Positions 15,411-23,669 of a DNA stretch of 33,126 bases are shown here, piece by piece (position 1 is the stretch's first letter; the number at the start of each line of letters is the position of its first letter). Both the position numbers and the translations under genes were made by a program. Below the pieces are notes generated by a model. The model was not told where the DNA came from, searched no databases, and saw nothing but the letters and a program-made list of their open reading frames with translations. The stretch comes from Calidithermus chliarophilus DSM 9957 (GTDB lineage: Bacteria; Deinococcota; Deinococci; Deinococcales; Thermaceae): positions 976,096 through 1,009,221 of the forward strand of contig NZ_KE387023.1 in NCBI RefSeq assembly GCF_000430045.1, written 5' to 3'.

Positions 15411-16028
15411 GTGGAACTCCTCAACGAGACCGAGGTGCGCGTCCTGGGAACGCTCATCGAGAAGCAGTTCGCCACCCCCGAGTACTACCCCATGACCCTC
15501 AACGCCGTTCGGCTGGGCGCCAACCAGAAGCAGGGCCGCAACCCCGTCACCAACCTCACCGACGCCGAGGTGCAAGAAGCCCTCGATACCCTGCAGATCA
15601 AGCGCCTCACCGCCTTGGTCAAGGAGTACGGCGCCCGCGCCCCCAAGTACCGCCAGTTCCTCGACCGCGAGTTCAAGCTCGAGCCCCCCGCCCTGGTGGT
15701 GCTGGCCGTGCTGATGCTGCGCGGCCCCCAGACGGTGGGCGAGCTCAAGGCCCGCACCGAGTCCATGCACAAGTTCGCCTCCACCCAGGAGGTCGAGGAG
15801 GTCCTCAGCTTCCTGATGAACCTGGCCCCCAACCCCCTCGTGACGCGCCTCGAGCGCCAGCCCGGCGAGCGCGAGCCCCGCTACGCCCACCTGCTGGCCG
15901 GGACCCCCTCCCCCGTGGTGCGGGCGGAGGAGAAGAGCGAGCTCGAGGCCAGGGTGGAGGCGCTCGAGGCCGAAGTGCGCGAACTGCGGGCAGCGGTTGA
16001 GGGGTTGAAGCGGGCGCTGGGGGTTTGA
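15411..16028 (+). CDS. YceH family protein (DUF480)
   Basis: The 205-residue protein starts ELLNETEVRVLGTLIEKQFATPEYYPMTLNAV and has NQKQGRNPVTNLTDAEVQEALDTL and RAPKYRQFLDREF, the conserved blocks of DUF480/YceH. The family has two winged-helix domains, here about 1-85 and 90-165, so nucleic acid binding is plausible but the role is unknown. The C-terminus (about 170-205) is a heptad-like coiled coil (ELEARVEALEAEVRELRAAVEGLKRAL). The GTG start follows a TACAAT -10 box by 6 bases, which explains the absence of a ribosome site. Heptad repeats start immediately after its stop. Confidence 0.9.
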   Translation: MELLNETEVRVLGTLIEKQFATPEYYPMTLNAVRLGANQKQGRNPVTNLTDAEVQEALDTLQIKRLTALVKEYGARAPKYRQFLDREFKLEPPALVVLAVLMLRGPQTVGELKARTESMHKFASTQEVEEVLSFLMNLAPNPLVTRLERQPGEREPRYAHLLAGTPSPVVRAEEKSELEARVEALEAEVRELRAAVEGLKRALGV

Positions 16029-16200
16029 GGGGTGGTTGTCGGTAGCTGATAGCTGAACGTGGGTCGTACGTCGTACGCCGTACGCAATACGCCGAACGCC
16101 GAACGCCAAACGCCAAACGCAAGACGCCGAACGCAGGACGCCAAACGCAGGACGCCAGACGCCTTGTTCCCCCCTTAGCAAGGGGGGCTAGGGGGGATAT
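16029..16200. repeat. Single-orientation heptad array with GC hairpin module
   Basis: After a GGTAGCTGATAGCTGA heptad fragment comes GTCGTACGTCGTACGCCGTACGC, then about thirteen units of ACGC plus three variable bases (ACGCCGA, ACGCCAA, ACGCAAG, ACGCAGG, ACGCCAG). It closes with CCTTGTT and a CCCCCCTT-AGC-AAGGGGGG hairpin (16169-16187) followed by CTAGGGGGG. The same order of parts recurs at 32955-33126, so these are two copies of one composite element. Confidence 0.85.
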
Positions 16201-16294
16201 TCCTTCCCCGGCGCCGGGGAGGGGGGCCTTTCACCATGAGCCCCAAGCCTTCCGCCCATCGCTGACGGCTGAAGGCTGATAGTTGACCCTCCTA
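16201..16294. other. Remainder of the YceH-SDR gap
   Basis: Bases 16206-16219 form the palindrome CCCCGGCGCCGGGG, a possible stop signal without a T-run. Bases 16258-16287 hold four 7-base units of the GCTGANN kind (GCTGACG, GCTGAAG, GCTGATA, GTTGACC). No gene is seen. Confidence 0.5.
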
Positions 16295-16323
16295 TTGTGA
16301 GCTTGGCTATGCTTTATGATATA
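16295..16323 (+). promoter_or_regulatory. Promoter of the SDR gene
   Basis: TTGTGA (16295-16300) and GATATA (16318-16323) are 17 bases apart. The -10 box lies inside the palindromic operator described next, so binding there should block transcription. Confidence 0.55.
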
Positions 16324-16337
16324 CTGTATATCATAAA
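16313..16337. promoter_or_regulatory. 25-base palindromic operator before the SDR gene
   Basis: TTTATGATATA (16313-16323) and its exact complement TATATCATAAA (16327-16337) surround CTG. This AT-rich palindrome stands out in very GC-rich DNA, overlaps the -10 box and ends just before the AGGTGAT ribosome site (16339-16345). It is a strong repressor site of the general GntR/TetR size, but no matching regulator is in the window. Confidence 0.7.
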
Positions 16338-16347
16338 CAGGTGATCT

Positions 16348-17145
16348 ATGCCTGCCTCGACCCCGCTCGCCGAACTGCTCTCCCTTCACGGCCGGACTGC
16401 GCTGGTCACCGGCGCGGGCTCGGGGATCGGGCGGGCCGTAGCGTTGCGGCTGGCTGAGGCCGGGGCCGACCTCGAACTCCTCGACTGCAACCGCGCTGCG
16501 CTCGAGCAGCTCGCCCAGGAGCTCTCGCCCTACGGGCAGCGGGTGGGGCTGCACGCGGTGGACCTCGCCCGGAAAAGCGCCATCGACGCCCTTTGGGACG
16601 GCCTGAGCGGCTCCCCGCCGGGCATCCTGGTCAACAACGCCGCCGTCTACCCCACCCGGCACTTCTCCGACATGGACGAGGGCTTCTGGAAGCACCTGAT
16701 GGCGGTGAACCTCGAGGCCGTGGTGTGGATGTGCCAGCGCATGATCCGAGCCCGGGGCCAGCAGGGCGGCGTGATCGTGAACATCGGCTCGGTCGAGGCG
16801 GTGCTGCCCTTCAAGGAAGACCTCAGCGCCTACAGCACCAGCAAGGCCGGGGTGATCGCCCTCACCCGCGCCCTGGCCCGCGAGCACGCCCGCAAGGGCT
16901 TCCGCATCAACGCCCTGCTCCCCGGCGGCACCCACACCCCCGGCACCCGCAGCATGGCCCGCAGAATCGCCCGGCTGCAATTGGGCCTGCTCAAGACCGG
17001 CTACGACTACTTCCAGCGCCTGCCCGCCGGCCGCATGGCCGACCCCGACGAGATCGCCCGCATGGTGCTGGTGCTGTGCAGCGACCTCGCCAGCTACGTG
17101 CACGGGGCGGCGGTGCCGGTGGACGGGGGGTTCCTGTCGGCGTGA
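16348..17145 (+). CDS. SDR family NAD(P)-dependent oxidoreductase
   Basis: The 265-residue protein is a classical short-chain dehydrogenase/reductase. It has the cofactor loop TGAGSGIG (21-28), an Asp at the end of the second strand (D46, favouring NAD over NADP), NNAA (96-99), catalytic Ser148, and Tyr162-x3-Lys166 (YSTSK), with a C-terminal VDGGF. The substrate is probably a sugar, polyol or other small alcohol, but sequence alone does not fix it. It stands alone, with its own promoter and a 25-base palindromic operator, so it is probably induced by its substrate through a regulator encoded elsewhere. Confidence 0.92.
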   Translation: MPASTPLAELLSLHGRTALVTGAGSGIGRAVALRLAEAGADLELLDCNRAALEQLAQELSPYGQRVGLHAVDLARKSAIDALWDGLSGSPPGILVNNAAVYPTRHFSDMDEGFWKHLMAVNLEAVVWMCQRMIRARGQQGGVIVNIGSVEAVLPFKEDLSAYSTSKAGVIALTRALAREHARKGFRINALLPGGTHTPGTRSMARRIARLQLGLLKTGYDYFQRLPAGRMADPDEIARMVLVLCSDLASYVHGAAVPVDGGFLSA

Positions 17146-17298
17146 AAGCGGGCTAGCTCAGGGAATAGGCTGTACGGCGTTCGTCGAAACCATGGTGCCG
17201 CAGACGCCGGACAGCGCCTCGAGCCGCCCTGCCTGAGCCTCGAAGAGGTTTGCGCCGGCGCAGACGTATCCAGCAACTGATTTTCGAGACCGTAAACC

Positions 17299-17745
17299 CT
17301 ACGAGGCTTTCCGTGCTTCTCCAAGGGAAGAGAGCGCCTCCTTCCACTCATAGCCGGAAGCACTCATGCTTCGCAGAAGATCCCGCCGCCGCAGGCCGAA
17401 CTTCTCAAAAAAGCGCTGGTTTTCGGGAAAGCTGTCCACGTACAGCGCGGTGATAGGGTGCTGGCTGAGCAGGGCCCGCATCAAGGCTGTTCCGACGCCC
17501 TGCCCACGGAAAGCCGGGTGCACCAGGATCTCGGACAAATGGGTGGTGAGCACGCCGTCGGAGAAGGCCCTCAACAGCCCTATCAGGCGATGGTTCAAAC
17601 GAGCCTGGATCAGAATTTGGGTGTTCGCTAAGGCTTTGCCGATCGACTCGGGCAGGTAATCGGAACGTCTGCCCCAGCCGGAGGCGTCGTAAAGATCGAT
17701 GACCTCTTCAGCGGTCAGTTGGGCGCGTCCCGAGACAATTTGCAT
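17299..17745 (-). CDS. GNAT family N-acetyltransferase
   Basis: The 148-residue protein has a compact GNAT fold. The acetyl-CoA-binding signature is [15 protein letters not shown] (R80-GQGVG-T), followed by the beta-5/helix part [22 protein letters not shown] with the usual N-x-x-F-x-x-x-x-GF pattern (here FGL). The substrate, protein or small molecule, is unknown. The ATG at 17745 has no ribosome site but follows TACCAT by 6 bases, so it is probably leaderless. It is divergent from paaA. 17146-17298, beyond its stop codon, holds no gene or clear terminator. Confidence 0.85.
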   Translation of the reverse strand: MQIVSGRAQLTAEEVIDLYDASGWGRRSDYLPESIGKALANTQILIQARLNHRLIGLLRAFSDGVLTTHLSEILVHPAFRGQGVGTALMRALLSQHPITALYVDSFPENQRFFEKFGLRRRDLLRSMSASGYEWKEALSSLGEARKAS

Positions 17746-17751
17746 GGAGCC

Positions 17752-17757
17752 ATGGTA
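17752..17757 (-). promoter_or_regulatory. Leaderless -10 box TACCAT of the GNAT gene
   Basis: TACCAT on the minus strand, six bases, then ATG at 17745. This is the same TANNNT-N6-start layout as the LiaF-like and YceH genes. Confidence 0.45.
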
Positions 17758-17823
17758 CGGGGTGAACGCAGGGGAGCCCCGGTCGAGGACGGCAATTTGA
17801 AGCCGGGGAAATTAAGGCCTAAC

Positions 17824-17839
17824 TTGGACTCGAGTCCAA
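17824..17839. promoter_or_regulatory. 16-base palindrome upstream of the paa promoter
   Basis: TTGGACTCGAGTCCAA is a perfect palindrome ending 18 bases before the paaA -35 box. It may be a second regulator site for paa or for the divergent GNAT gene. CTCGAG is common in this genome, so part of the symmetry could be chance. Confidence 0.35.
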
Positions 17840-17857
17840 AGTTTACGGCGCTAATTC

Positions 17858-17886
17858 TTGATCGCAGGGCATTTGCCCCCTATACT
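17858..17886 (+). promoter_or_regulatory. Promoter of the paaABCD operon
   Basis: TTGATC (17858-17863) and TATACT (17881-17886) lie exactly 17 bases apart, a good housekeeping-sigma promoter. The predicted start near 17893 falls at the edge of the PaaR-type operator. Confidence 0.75.
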
Positions 17887-17892
17887 CTTAAC

Positions 17893-17906
17893 CTAACGAG
17901 CGTTAG
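17893..17906. promoter_or_regulatory. PaaR-type operator CTAACGAGCGTTAG
   Basis: This 14-base palindrome matches the pattern CNAACGNNCGTTNG, which I recall as the site of PaaR, the TetR-family repressor of phenylacetate degradation in Thermus thermophilus. It lies at the transcription start and before the ribosome site GGAGGT (17911-17916). Repression would be lifted by phenylacetyl-CoA. No paaR gene is in the window. Confidence 0.8.
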
Positions 17907-17922
17907 TTCGGGAGGTAGGCCC

Positions 17923-18894
17923 ATGCCTAGAAAGTTCGGAAAACCCACGGACCCCGATTACGAAGCTCGCCTGGCCGAGTTCGAGGCCCGTATCGCACGC
18001 GGGGAGAAGATCGAGCCGGGCGACTGGATGCCCGAAGAGTACCGCCGCCAGCTCGTGCGCATGATCTCGCAGCACGCGCACAGCGAGGTGGTGGGGATGC
18101 TGCCGGAAGGGGCCTGGATCACGCGGGCGCCCAGCCTCAAGCGCAAGATGATCCTCATCGCCAAGGTGCAGGACGAGGCGGGGCACGGGCAGTACCTCTA
18201 CCACGCGGCCGAGACGCTGGGCGTCACGCGGGAGGAGATGCTCGAGGCGCTGCTCTCGGGCAAGGCCAAGTATTCCTCCATCTTCAACTACCCCACCCTC
18301 ACCTGGGCCGACATCGGCACCATCGGCTGGCTGGTGGACGGGGCGGCCATCAAGAACCAGACCATGCTGGCGCAGTGCTCCTACGGGCCCTACAGCCGGG
18401 CCATGGTGCGCATCTGCGCCGAGGAGACCTTCCACCACAAGCAGGGCAAGGAGATGGTGATCACCTACGCCAAGGGCACGCCCAAGCAGCGCGCCATGGC
18501 CCAGGACGCCATCAACCGCTGGTGGTGGCCCGCCTTGATGATGCTGGGTCCCCACGACTCCGACTCGCCCAACACCCCCACGCTGGTGAAGTGGGGCGTC
18601 AAGACCAAGACCAACGACGAGGTGCGGCAGGAGTTCATCAACGAGCACGCGCCGGAGATCCTGGAGGCCGGCCTCACCCTCCCCGACCCCGACCTGCGCT
18701 ACGACGAGGCCACGGGCAACTGGGTCCACGGGCCCATCAACTGGGATGAGTTCTGGGCCGTGGTGAACGGCAACGGCCCCATGAACAAGGAGCGCCTCGA
18801 GGCCCGCCGCCGGGCCCACGCCGAAGGCGCCTGGGTGCGCGAGGCGCTGGCGGTCTACGCGGCGAGGAAGCAGCAAACCGCGGTCGCGGTTTAA
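17923..18894 (+). CDS. paaA: Phenylacetyl-CoA epoxidase catalytic subunit PaaA
   Basis: The 323-residue protein is the di-iron subunit of the PaaABCE monooxygenase that converts phenylacetyl-CoA to its ring 1,2-epoxide. Iron-ligand motifs are visible: [13 protein letters not shown] with Glu55, [17 protein letters not shown] with Glu85 and His88, and [12 protein letters not shown]. The conserved [14 protein letters not shown] and [18 protein letters not shown] blocks fit full-length PaaA. The ATG at 17923 lies 6 bases after GGAGGT and begins [17 protein letters not shown]; the longer upstream frame crosses the promoter. It heads paaABCD. An octamer-repeat hairpin follows its stop codon directly. 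Confidence 0.97.
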   Translation: MPRKFGKPTDPDYEARLAEFEARIARGEKIEPGDWMPEEYRRQLVRMISQHAHSEVVGMLPEGAWITRAPSLKRKMILIAKVQDEAGHGQYLYHAAETLGVTREEMLEALLSGKAKYSSIFNYPTLTWADIGTIGWLVDGAAIKNQTMLAQCSYGPYSRAMVRICAEETFHHKQGKEMVITYAKGTPKQRAMAQDAINRWWWPALMMLGPHDSDSPNTPTLVKWGVKTKTNDEVRQEFINEHAPEILEAGLTLPDPDLRYDEATGNWVHGPINWDEFWAVVNGNGPMNKERLEARRRAHAEGAWVREALAVYAARKQQTAVAV

Positions 18895-18980
18895 GGTGAA
18901 AAGTTGAAAAGGTAAAAAGGGGAAAAGCAAAAGCTTGAGCTGCGCCTCTTTTCACCTTTTCGCCTTTTACCCTTTTTACC
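18893..18980. repeat. Octamer-unit inverted repeat between paaA and paaB
   Basis: The left arm is purine-rich with 8-base units (AAGGTGAA, AAGTTGAA, AAGGTAAA, AAGGGGAA). The right arm is the pyrimidine counterpart (CTCTTTTC, ACCTTTTC, GCCTTTTA, CCCTTTTT, ACC). The first unit includes the last bases of the paaA stop, and the right arm ends just before the paaB ribosome site AAGAGG. A long hairpin in the message is expected. Confidence 0.85.
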
Positions 18981-18992
18981 TCAAGAGGTTTT

Positions 18993-19550
18993 ATGGACAC
19001 ACAGTGGCCCCGCTGGGAAGTCTTCAAACAGGACACCCCCGCCAAGCCCCACCAGGCGGTGGGTTCGGTACACGCCGCCGACCCCTTTCACGCGCTGCTC
19101 ACCGCGCGCAACGTCTTTGCCCGCCGGCCCCAGGCGGTGAGCATGTGGGTCGCGCCCGCCTCGGCGATCTTCTCGGTGACGCAGGAAGAGCTTGCCGAGG
19201 GTCAGGAGCCCAAGCCCCCGGCCCCCGACCCCCGGCCCTCGACCTTCTACGTCTTCCGCAAGACCTCGCACAAACGCTCGATGACCTTCGTGGACTATGT
19301 GGGCGAGCTCGAGGCCGCCTCGCCGCAGCAGGCGCTGGAGCTGGCGCGGCAGCGCTTCACCGATGCCGAGGCGCTGGCGTGGTGGGTGGTGCCCGCCTCG
19401 AGCGTCACCAAGAGCGAGAACAGCCCCGAGACCGTGGAGAGCTGGTTCGCCCCGGCCAAGGACAAGACCTACAAGCAGCAGTCCTACTACGGCGTGGTGG
19501 GTTCGCACGTGAGCAAGTTCAAGCGCCCGCGGGGGGAAGACGATGAATGA
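18993..19550 (+). CDS. paaB: Phenylacetyl-CoA epoxidase subunit PaaB, two-domain form
   Basis: PaaB from Escherichia coli is about 95 residues; this protein has 185 and contains two PaaB-like domains. The first (about 6-65) has [39 protein letters not shown] and [10 protein letters not shown]. The second (about 86-165) has [36 protein letters not shown] and [13 protein letters not shown], followed by the [15 protein letters not shown] tail. The subunit bridges PaaA-PaaC dimers in the oxygenase complex, so a fused double domain could replace two copies. AAGAGG precedes the ATG. It overlaps paaC by 8 bases. Confidence 0.9.
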   Translation: MDTQWPRWEVFKQDTPAKPHQAVGSVHAADPFHALLTARNVFARRPQAVSMWVAPASAIFSVTQEELAEGQEPKPPAPDPRPSTFYVFRKTSHKRSMTFVDYVGELEAASPQQALELARQRFTDAEALAWWVVPASSVTKSENSPETVESWFAPAKDKTYKQQSYYGVVGSHVSKFKRPRGEDDE

Positions 19551-20301
19551 GCAGGTAAAACAGGCCCTCATCGCCAAGCTCACCGCCCTGGCCGACGACG
19601 AGCTGATCCTGGCCCACCGCGACAGCGAGTGGACCGGCCACGGGCCCATCCTCGAGGAGGACATCGCCCTCGCCAACATCGCCCAGGACGAGCTGGGGCA
19701 CGCCACCGTCTGGTACGGCCTGCGCTCCGCCCTCGACGGGTCCGACCCCGACCGGCTGGCCTTCTTCCGCGACGCCGGGGAGTTCCGCAACTGCGAGTTC
19801 GTGGAGCTGCCCAGGGGCGACTGGGCCTTCACGATGCTGCGGCAGTACCTCTTCGACGTGTACGAGGCGCTGTGGCTCTCGGCCGCGGCCCGCAGCACCT
19901 ACTCACCCCTGGCCGAGGCGGCGGCCAAGGTCGTGCGCGAGGAGCGCTTCCACCTCCAGCACACCCAGGCCTGGGTCGAGCGGCTGGGGCTGGGCACCGA
20001 GGAGTCGCGCCGGCGCATCCAGGCGGCCCTCGACGAGCAGTGGGGCTACGCCCAGCAGCTCTTCGTGCCCCTGCCCGACGAGGCCCTGCTGGTGGCCGAG
20101 GGCATCGTGCCCGATCTCGCCGAGGTCAAGGAGGCCTGGCTCGAGCGCACCACCGAGCACCTGCGCAAGTCGGGGCTCGAGCTGCCCCTGCAGCCCGGCT
20201 ACCAACCCGCCTCGCGCCAGATGCACACCGAGCACCTTTGGTCGCTGCTGGCCGAGATGCAGTCCACCGCCCGCTGGGACGCGGAAGCGAAGGTGTGGTG
20301 A
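19543..20301 (+). CDS. paaC: Phenylacetyl-CoA epoxidase structural subunit PaaC
   Basis: The 252-residue helical ferritin-like protein is the non-catalytic partner of PaaA. Family marks include [49 protein letters not shown] and a second carboxylate-rich helix [14 protein letters not shown]. The C-terminal [16 protein letters not shown] is also typical. It starts inside the end of paaB (8-base overlap, GGGGGGAAGACG as ribosome site), so the two are translationally coupled. A second octamer-repeat hairpin lies between it and paaD. Confidence 0.96.
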   Translation: MNEQVKQALIAKLTALADDELILAHRDSEWTGHGPILEEDIALANIAQDELGHATVWYGLRSALDGSDPDRLAFFRDAGEFRNCEFVELPRGDWAFTMLRQYLFDVYEALWLSAAARSTYSPLAEAAAKVVREERFHLQHTQAWVERLGLGTEESRRRIQAALDEQWGYAQQLFVPLPDEALLVAEGIVPDLAEVKEAWLERTTEHLRKSGLELPLQPGYQPASRQMHTEHLWSLLAEMQSTARWDAEAKVW

Positions 20302-20303
20302 GC

Positions 20304-20414
20304 GGGGGGGAAAAGGTGAAAAGGGGAAAAGGTAAAAAGGGAAAGAGCCGGGCGATCGCTTCGGCTTTGCGCCTTTCACCTTTTTCCCTTTTAGCCTTTT
20401 TGCCCTCTTCCCCC
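20304..20414. repeat. Octamer-unit inverted repeat between paaC and paaD
   Basis: The left arm is GGGGGGG followed by AAAAGGTG-type 8-base units (AAGGTGAA, AAGGGGAA, AAGGTAAA, AAGGGAAA). A centre AGCCGGGCGATCGCTTCGGCT follows, and the right arm has CGCCTTTC, ACCTTTTT, CCCTTTTA and GCCTTTTT, ending CTTCCCCC. It is the second copy of this repeat type in the operon, with different unit variants from 18893-18980. Confidence 0.85.
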
Positions 20415-20431
20415 GTCGCCTCGAGGTTCCT

Positions 20432-20923
20432 ATGACCCCCCTTCCCAGCGCCGACCAGGTCTGGCAGGCCCTCGCGCAGGTGCCCGACCCCGAGATCCCC
20501 GTCATCAACGTGGTGGAGATGGGGATCGTGCGGGACGTGCGGGTGGAGGGGGGGAAGGCCGTCGTCACCATGACACCCACCTTCTCGGGCTGCCCGGCGC
20601 TGCACGTGATCCGGGAGAACCTCGAGCAGGCCGTGCGGGGGCTGGGTTTTGGCGAGGTCGAGGTCAGGACCGTGCTCTTCCCGCCGTGGTCTACCGACTC
20701 GATCACCCCGGAGGCCAGGGCCAAGCTCGAGCGCTACGGCATCGCCCCGCCGCGCCCGGCGGGCGAGGTGGGGCTGATCGAGCTTGAGCTCGAGCCCGTG
20801 CGCTGCCCGCGCTGCGGCTCGCTCGACACCTCGGTGAAGAACACCTTCGGCCCCACGCTGTGCAAGAGCATCCACGTCTGCAACGCCTGCCGCGAGCCCT
20901 TCGAGAGCTTCAAGACGCTGTGA
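20432..20923 (+). CDS. paaD: Phenylacetate degradation protein PaaD (PaaJ)
   Basis: The 163-residue protein has an N-terminal MIP18/DUF59 domain with [17 protein letters not shown] (DPEIP 19-23) and PTFSGCPAL (Cys54), then a C-terminal zinc-ribbon-like part with Cys125-x2-Cys128 and Cys144, Cys150-x2-Cys153. PaaD is needed for a working oxygenase, probably for iron or iron-sulfur assembly of the complex. The ATG at 20432 is 5-6 bases after GAGGTT. The reductase gene paaE and later pathway genes are not in this window. A convergent hairpin follows at 20970. Confidence 0.95.
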   Translation: MTPLPSADQVWQALAQVPDPEIPVINVVEMGIVRDVRVEGGKAVVTMTPTFSGCPALHVIRENLEQAVRGLGFGEVEVRTVLFPPWSTDSITPEARAKLERYGIAPPRPAGEVGLIELELEPVRCPRCGSLDTSVKNTFGPTLCKSIHVCNACREPFESFKTL

Positions 20924-20969
20924 CCTGAGCCTACAGGCGCTTACTAATCAGGTTGTGAGAGGCAGAACA

Positions 20970-20990
20970 CCCGCCGGGACCGGCGGGCGT
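20970..20990. terminator. Convergent hairpin after paaD
   Basis: CCCGCCGG (20970-20977) and CCGGCGGG (20980-20987) form an 8-base inverted repeat followed by CGTTTG on the plus strand and TGTTCT on the minus strand. It lies between converging genes and may serve both. Confidence 0.6.
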
Positions 20991-21004
20991 TTGTGGAAGC
21001 GCGG

Positions 21005-22447
<1,443 letters not shown>

Positions 22448-22466
22448 TGTGCCTCCTGTCCTGAAT

Positions 22467-22495
22467 CCTATACCGCGAAGGGCTATGCTGTCGAA
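22467..22495 (-). promoter_or_regulatory. Promoter of the MBL-rhodanese gene
   Basis: On the minus strand TTCGAC (22495-22490) and TATAGG (22472-22467) are 17 bases apart, leading to a short leader with AGGAGG. The -35 box touches the palindromic operator at 22496. Confidence 0.5.
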
Positions 22496-22510
22496 TAGCC
22501 CCAGGGGGTA
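22496..22510. promoter_or_regulatory. CsoR/CstR-type operator TAGCCCC-A-GGGGGTA
   Basis: Two 7-base arms with one mismatch surround a single A. G/C tracts bounded by TA are the usual form of CsoR-family operators. It abuts the -35 box of the minus-strand gene and overlaps a plausible TATATG -10 box (22509-22514) of the plus-strand gene, so one bound regulator could silence both. A related imperfect site GGCTAT-N8-ATAGCC spans 22481-22500. Confidence 0.65.
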
Positions 22511-22541
22511 TATGCCCCGGAAGGGGGAGGGAAGGAGCAAG

Positions 22542-23225
22542 ATGAGCCTTTTAGACGAGAAGATCCAGGCGCAGGTCCGGGAGATCCTGCAACCCATCGC
22601 CCAGCCCGTCGAGCTGGTGGTCTTCACCAAGAGCACGCTGGTGCTCCCCGGCCAGGACGAGCCGGGTTTGCAGGAAGAGACCGTGGCGCTGCTGAAGGAG
22701 GTCGCCAGCCTCAACGACAAGATCACCGTGGTCGAGAAGCCCTTCAGCGACCCCGAAGCCCAGGCCCTGGGCCTGACGCACGCCCCCACCACCCTGTTGC
22801 GCGAGGCGGGCTCGCAGCGCTCCAACATCCGCTTTCTGGGCATCCCCAGCGGCTACGAGTTCTCCACGCTGCTCGAGGCGCTACTGATGCTGGGCACCGG
22901 CGAGAGCAAGCTGCCCGAGCCGGCCCGGAAGGAGCTGGAGAAGGTAACCGAGCCGGTGCGGCTGCAGAGCTTCGTCACCCCCACCTGCCCCTACTGCCCC
23001 CGCGCGGTGATGGCGGCCTTCAAGTTCGCCTACCACAACCCCAACATCGTGGCCGAGGGCGTCGAGGCCAGCGAGTTCCCGGTGCTCTCCGGCCGCTACA
23101 AGATCTCCGGCGTGCCCGACACCATCATCCACGGCCTCACCCAGCAGCGCGTGCTGGGCGGCCAGCCCGAGCGGGTCTTCCTCGAGGCCACCCTCAAGGC
23201 GGCGGGCGTGGGGGCTACGGCCTGA
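22542..23225 (+). CDS. Protein disulfide oxidoreductase (double thioredoxin fold)
   Basis: The 227-residue protein has the size and layout of thermophile protein disulfide oxidoreductases, two thioredoxin-like units in tandem. The C-terminal unit has an active CPYC (149-152) and a cis-Pro segment SGVPDT. In the N-terminal unit the place where a CxxC is expected reads TKSTLVLPGQ, so only one redox site remains. It may form, isomerise or reduce disulfides, or handle persulfides given the neighbours. AAGGAG before the ATG at 22542 supports the start. The next gene, a CsoR-family regulator, follows after 20 bases in the same operon. Confidence 0.87.
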   Translation: MSLLDEKIQAQVREILQPIAQPVELVVFTKSTLVLPGQDEPGLQEETVALLKEVASLNDKITVVEKPFSDPEAQALGLTHAPTTLLREAGSQRSNIRFLGIPSGYEFSTLLEALLMLGTGESKLPEPARKELEKVTEPVRLQSFVTPTCPYCPRAVMAAFKFAYHNPNIVAEGVEASEFPVLSGRYKISGVPDTIIHGLTQQRVLGGQPERVFLEATLKAAGVGATA

Positions 23226-23245
23226 AGCCCGCTCAGGAGCCGCCC

Positions 23246-23518
23246 GTGAGCGAAACCCCGAGCCCGCTCGAGCCCGAGCGCCAGAAGCTCCTCCACCGCC
23301 TGCGCCGCCTGGAGGGCCAGGTGCGCGGCCTGCAGCGCATGATCGAGGAGGACCGCCCCTGCCACGAAGTGCTCACCCTGCTCTCCGGGATCCGCGGGGC
23401 GCTCGAGGGCATCGGAGAGATCGTGCTCGAGGAGTACCTGCTGGAGTGCCAGTCCGAGATGAGCCGGGGCGAGCTCGACGCGAAGGCGGTCGTGGAGGCG
23501 GTGCGGCTGTTGCGGTGA
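23246..23518 (+). CDS. CsoR/RcnR family regulator, CstR-like (persulfide-sensing type)
   Basis: The 90-residue protein is all-helical and matches DUF156: KLLHRLRRLEGQVRGLQRMIEEDRPCHEVLTLLSGIRGALEGIG. Copper sensors use Cys-His-Cys with spacing 25 and 29; here the positions are Cys39, Tyr64 and Cys68. The missing His and two retained Cys fit CstR, which senses persulfides through a Cys pair. This agrees with the persulfide dioxygenase-like gene across the shared promoter. It should repress both units through the site at 22496-22510. The GTG start follows CAGGAG by 7 bases. Confidence 0.88.
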   Translation: MSETPSPLEPERQKLLHRLRRLEGQVRGLQRMIEEDRPCHEVLTLLSGIRGALEGIGEIVLEEYLLECQSEMSRGELDAKAVVEAVRLLR

Positions 23519-23666
23519 GGGGTCGTACGTCCTGCGCCGAACGCCAAACGCCAAACGCCGAACGCCAAACGCTCTCGACCTTTGACGCCGGCGGGGAGGG
23601 GTTTACCACGAGCCACAGGCCTATCGGTGAGGGCTGAAAGCTGACCGCTGACGGCTCAAAGCTTAT
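23519..23666. repeat. Heptad array with GCTGANN units after the CstR-like gene
   Basis: GTCGTACGTCCTGCGCC leads into ACGC-type heptads (ACGCCAA, ACGCCAA, ACGCCGA, ACGCCAA) up to about 23573. After about 50 bases a second set follows, GCTGAAA, GCTGACC, GCTGACG and GCTCAAA (23632-23660). It sits between the converging CstR-like and GH43 genes. No gene or standard terminator is seen. Confidence 0.8.
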
Positions 23667-23669
23667 CGC

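Noticed and set aside
16074-16162. Possible CRISPR array in the ACGC repeats (also at 32990-33090)
   Set aside because: Units are 7 bases, contiguous and degenerate. There are no 20-40 base spacers, no repeat of CRISPR length and no cas genes.
17146-17180. tRNA-like start (GCGGGCTAGCTCAGGGAATAGGC)
   Set aside because: Only the D-arm-like words match. No acceptor stem, anticodon arm or TTC loop can be folded from the following bases.
22448-22843. N-terminal extension of the MBL-rhodanese protein
   Set aside because: The extension reads antisense through the disulfide oxidoreductase gene and the divergent promoter. AGGAGG and an ATG at 22447 give the usual MBL N-terminus.
23246-23518. Copper sensor CsoR
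   Set aside because: The copper-ligand His position is Tyr64, and the neighbours are sulfur-related rather than copper ATPases or chaperones.
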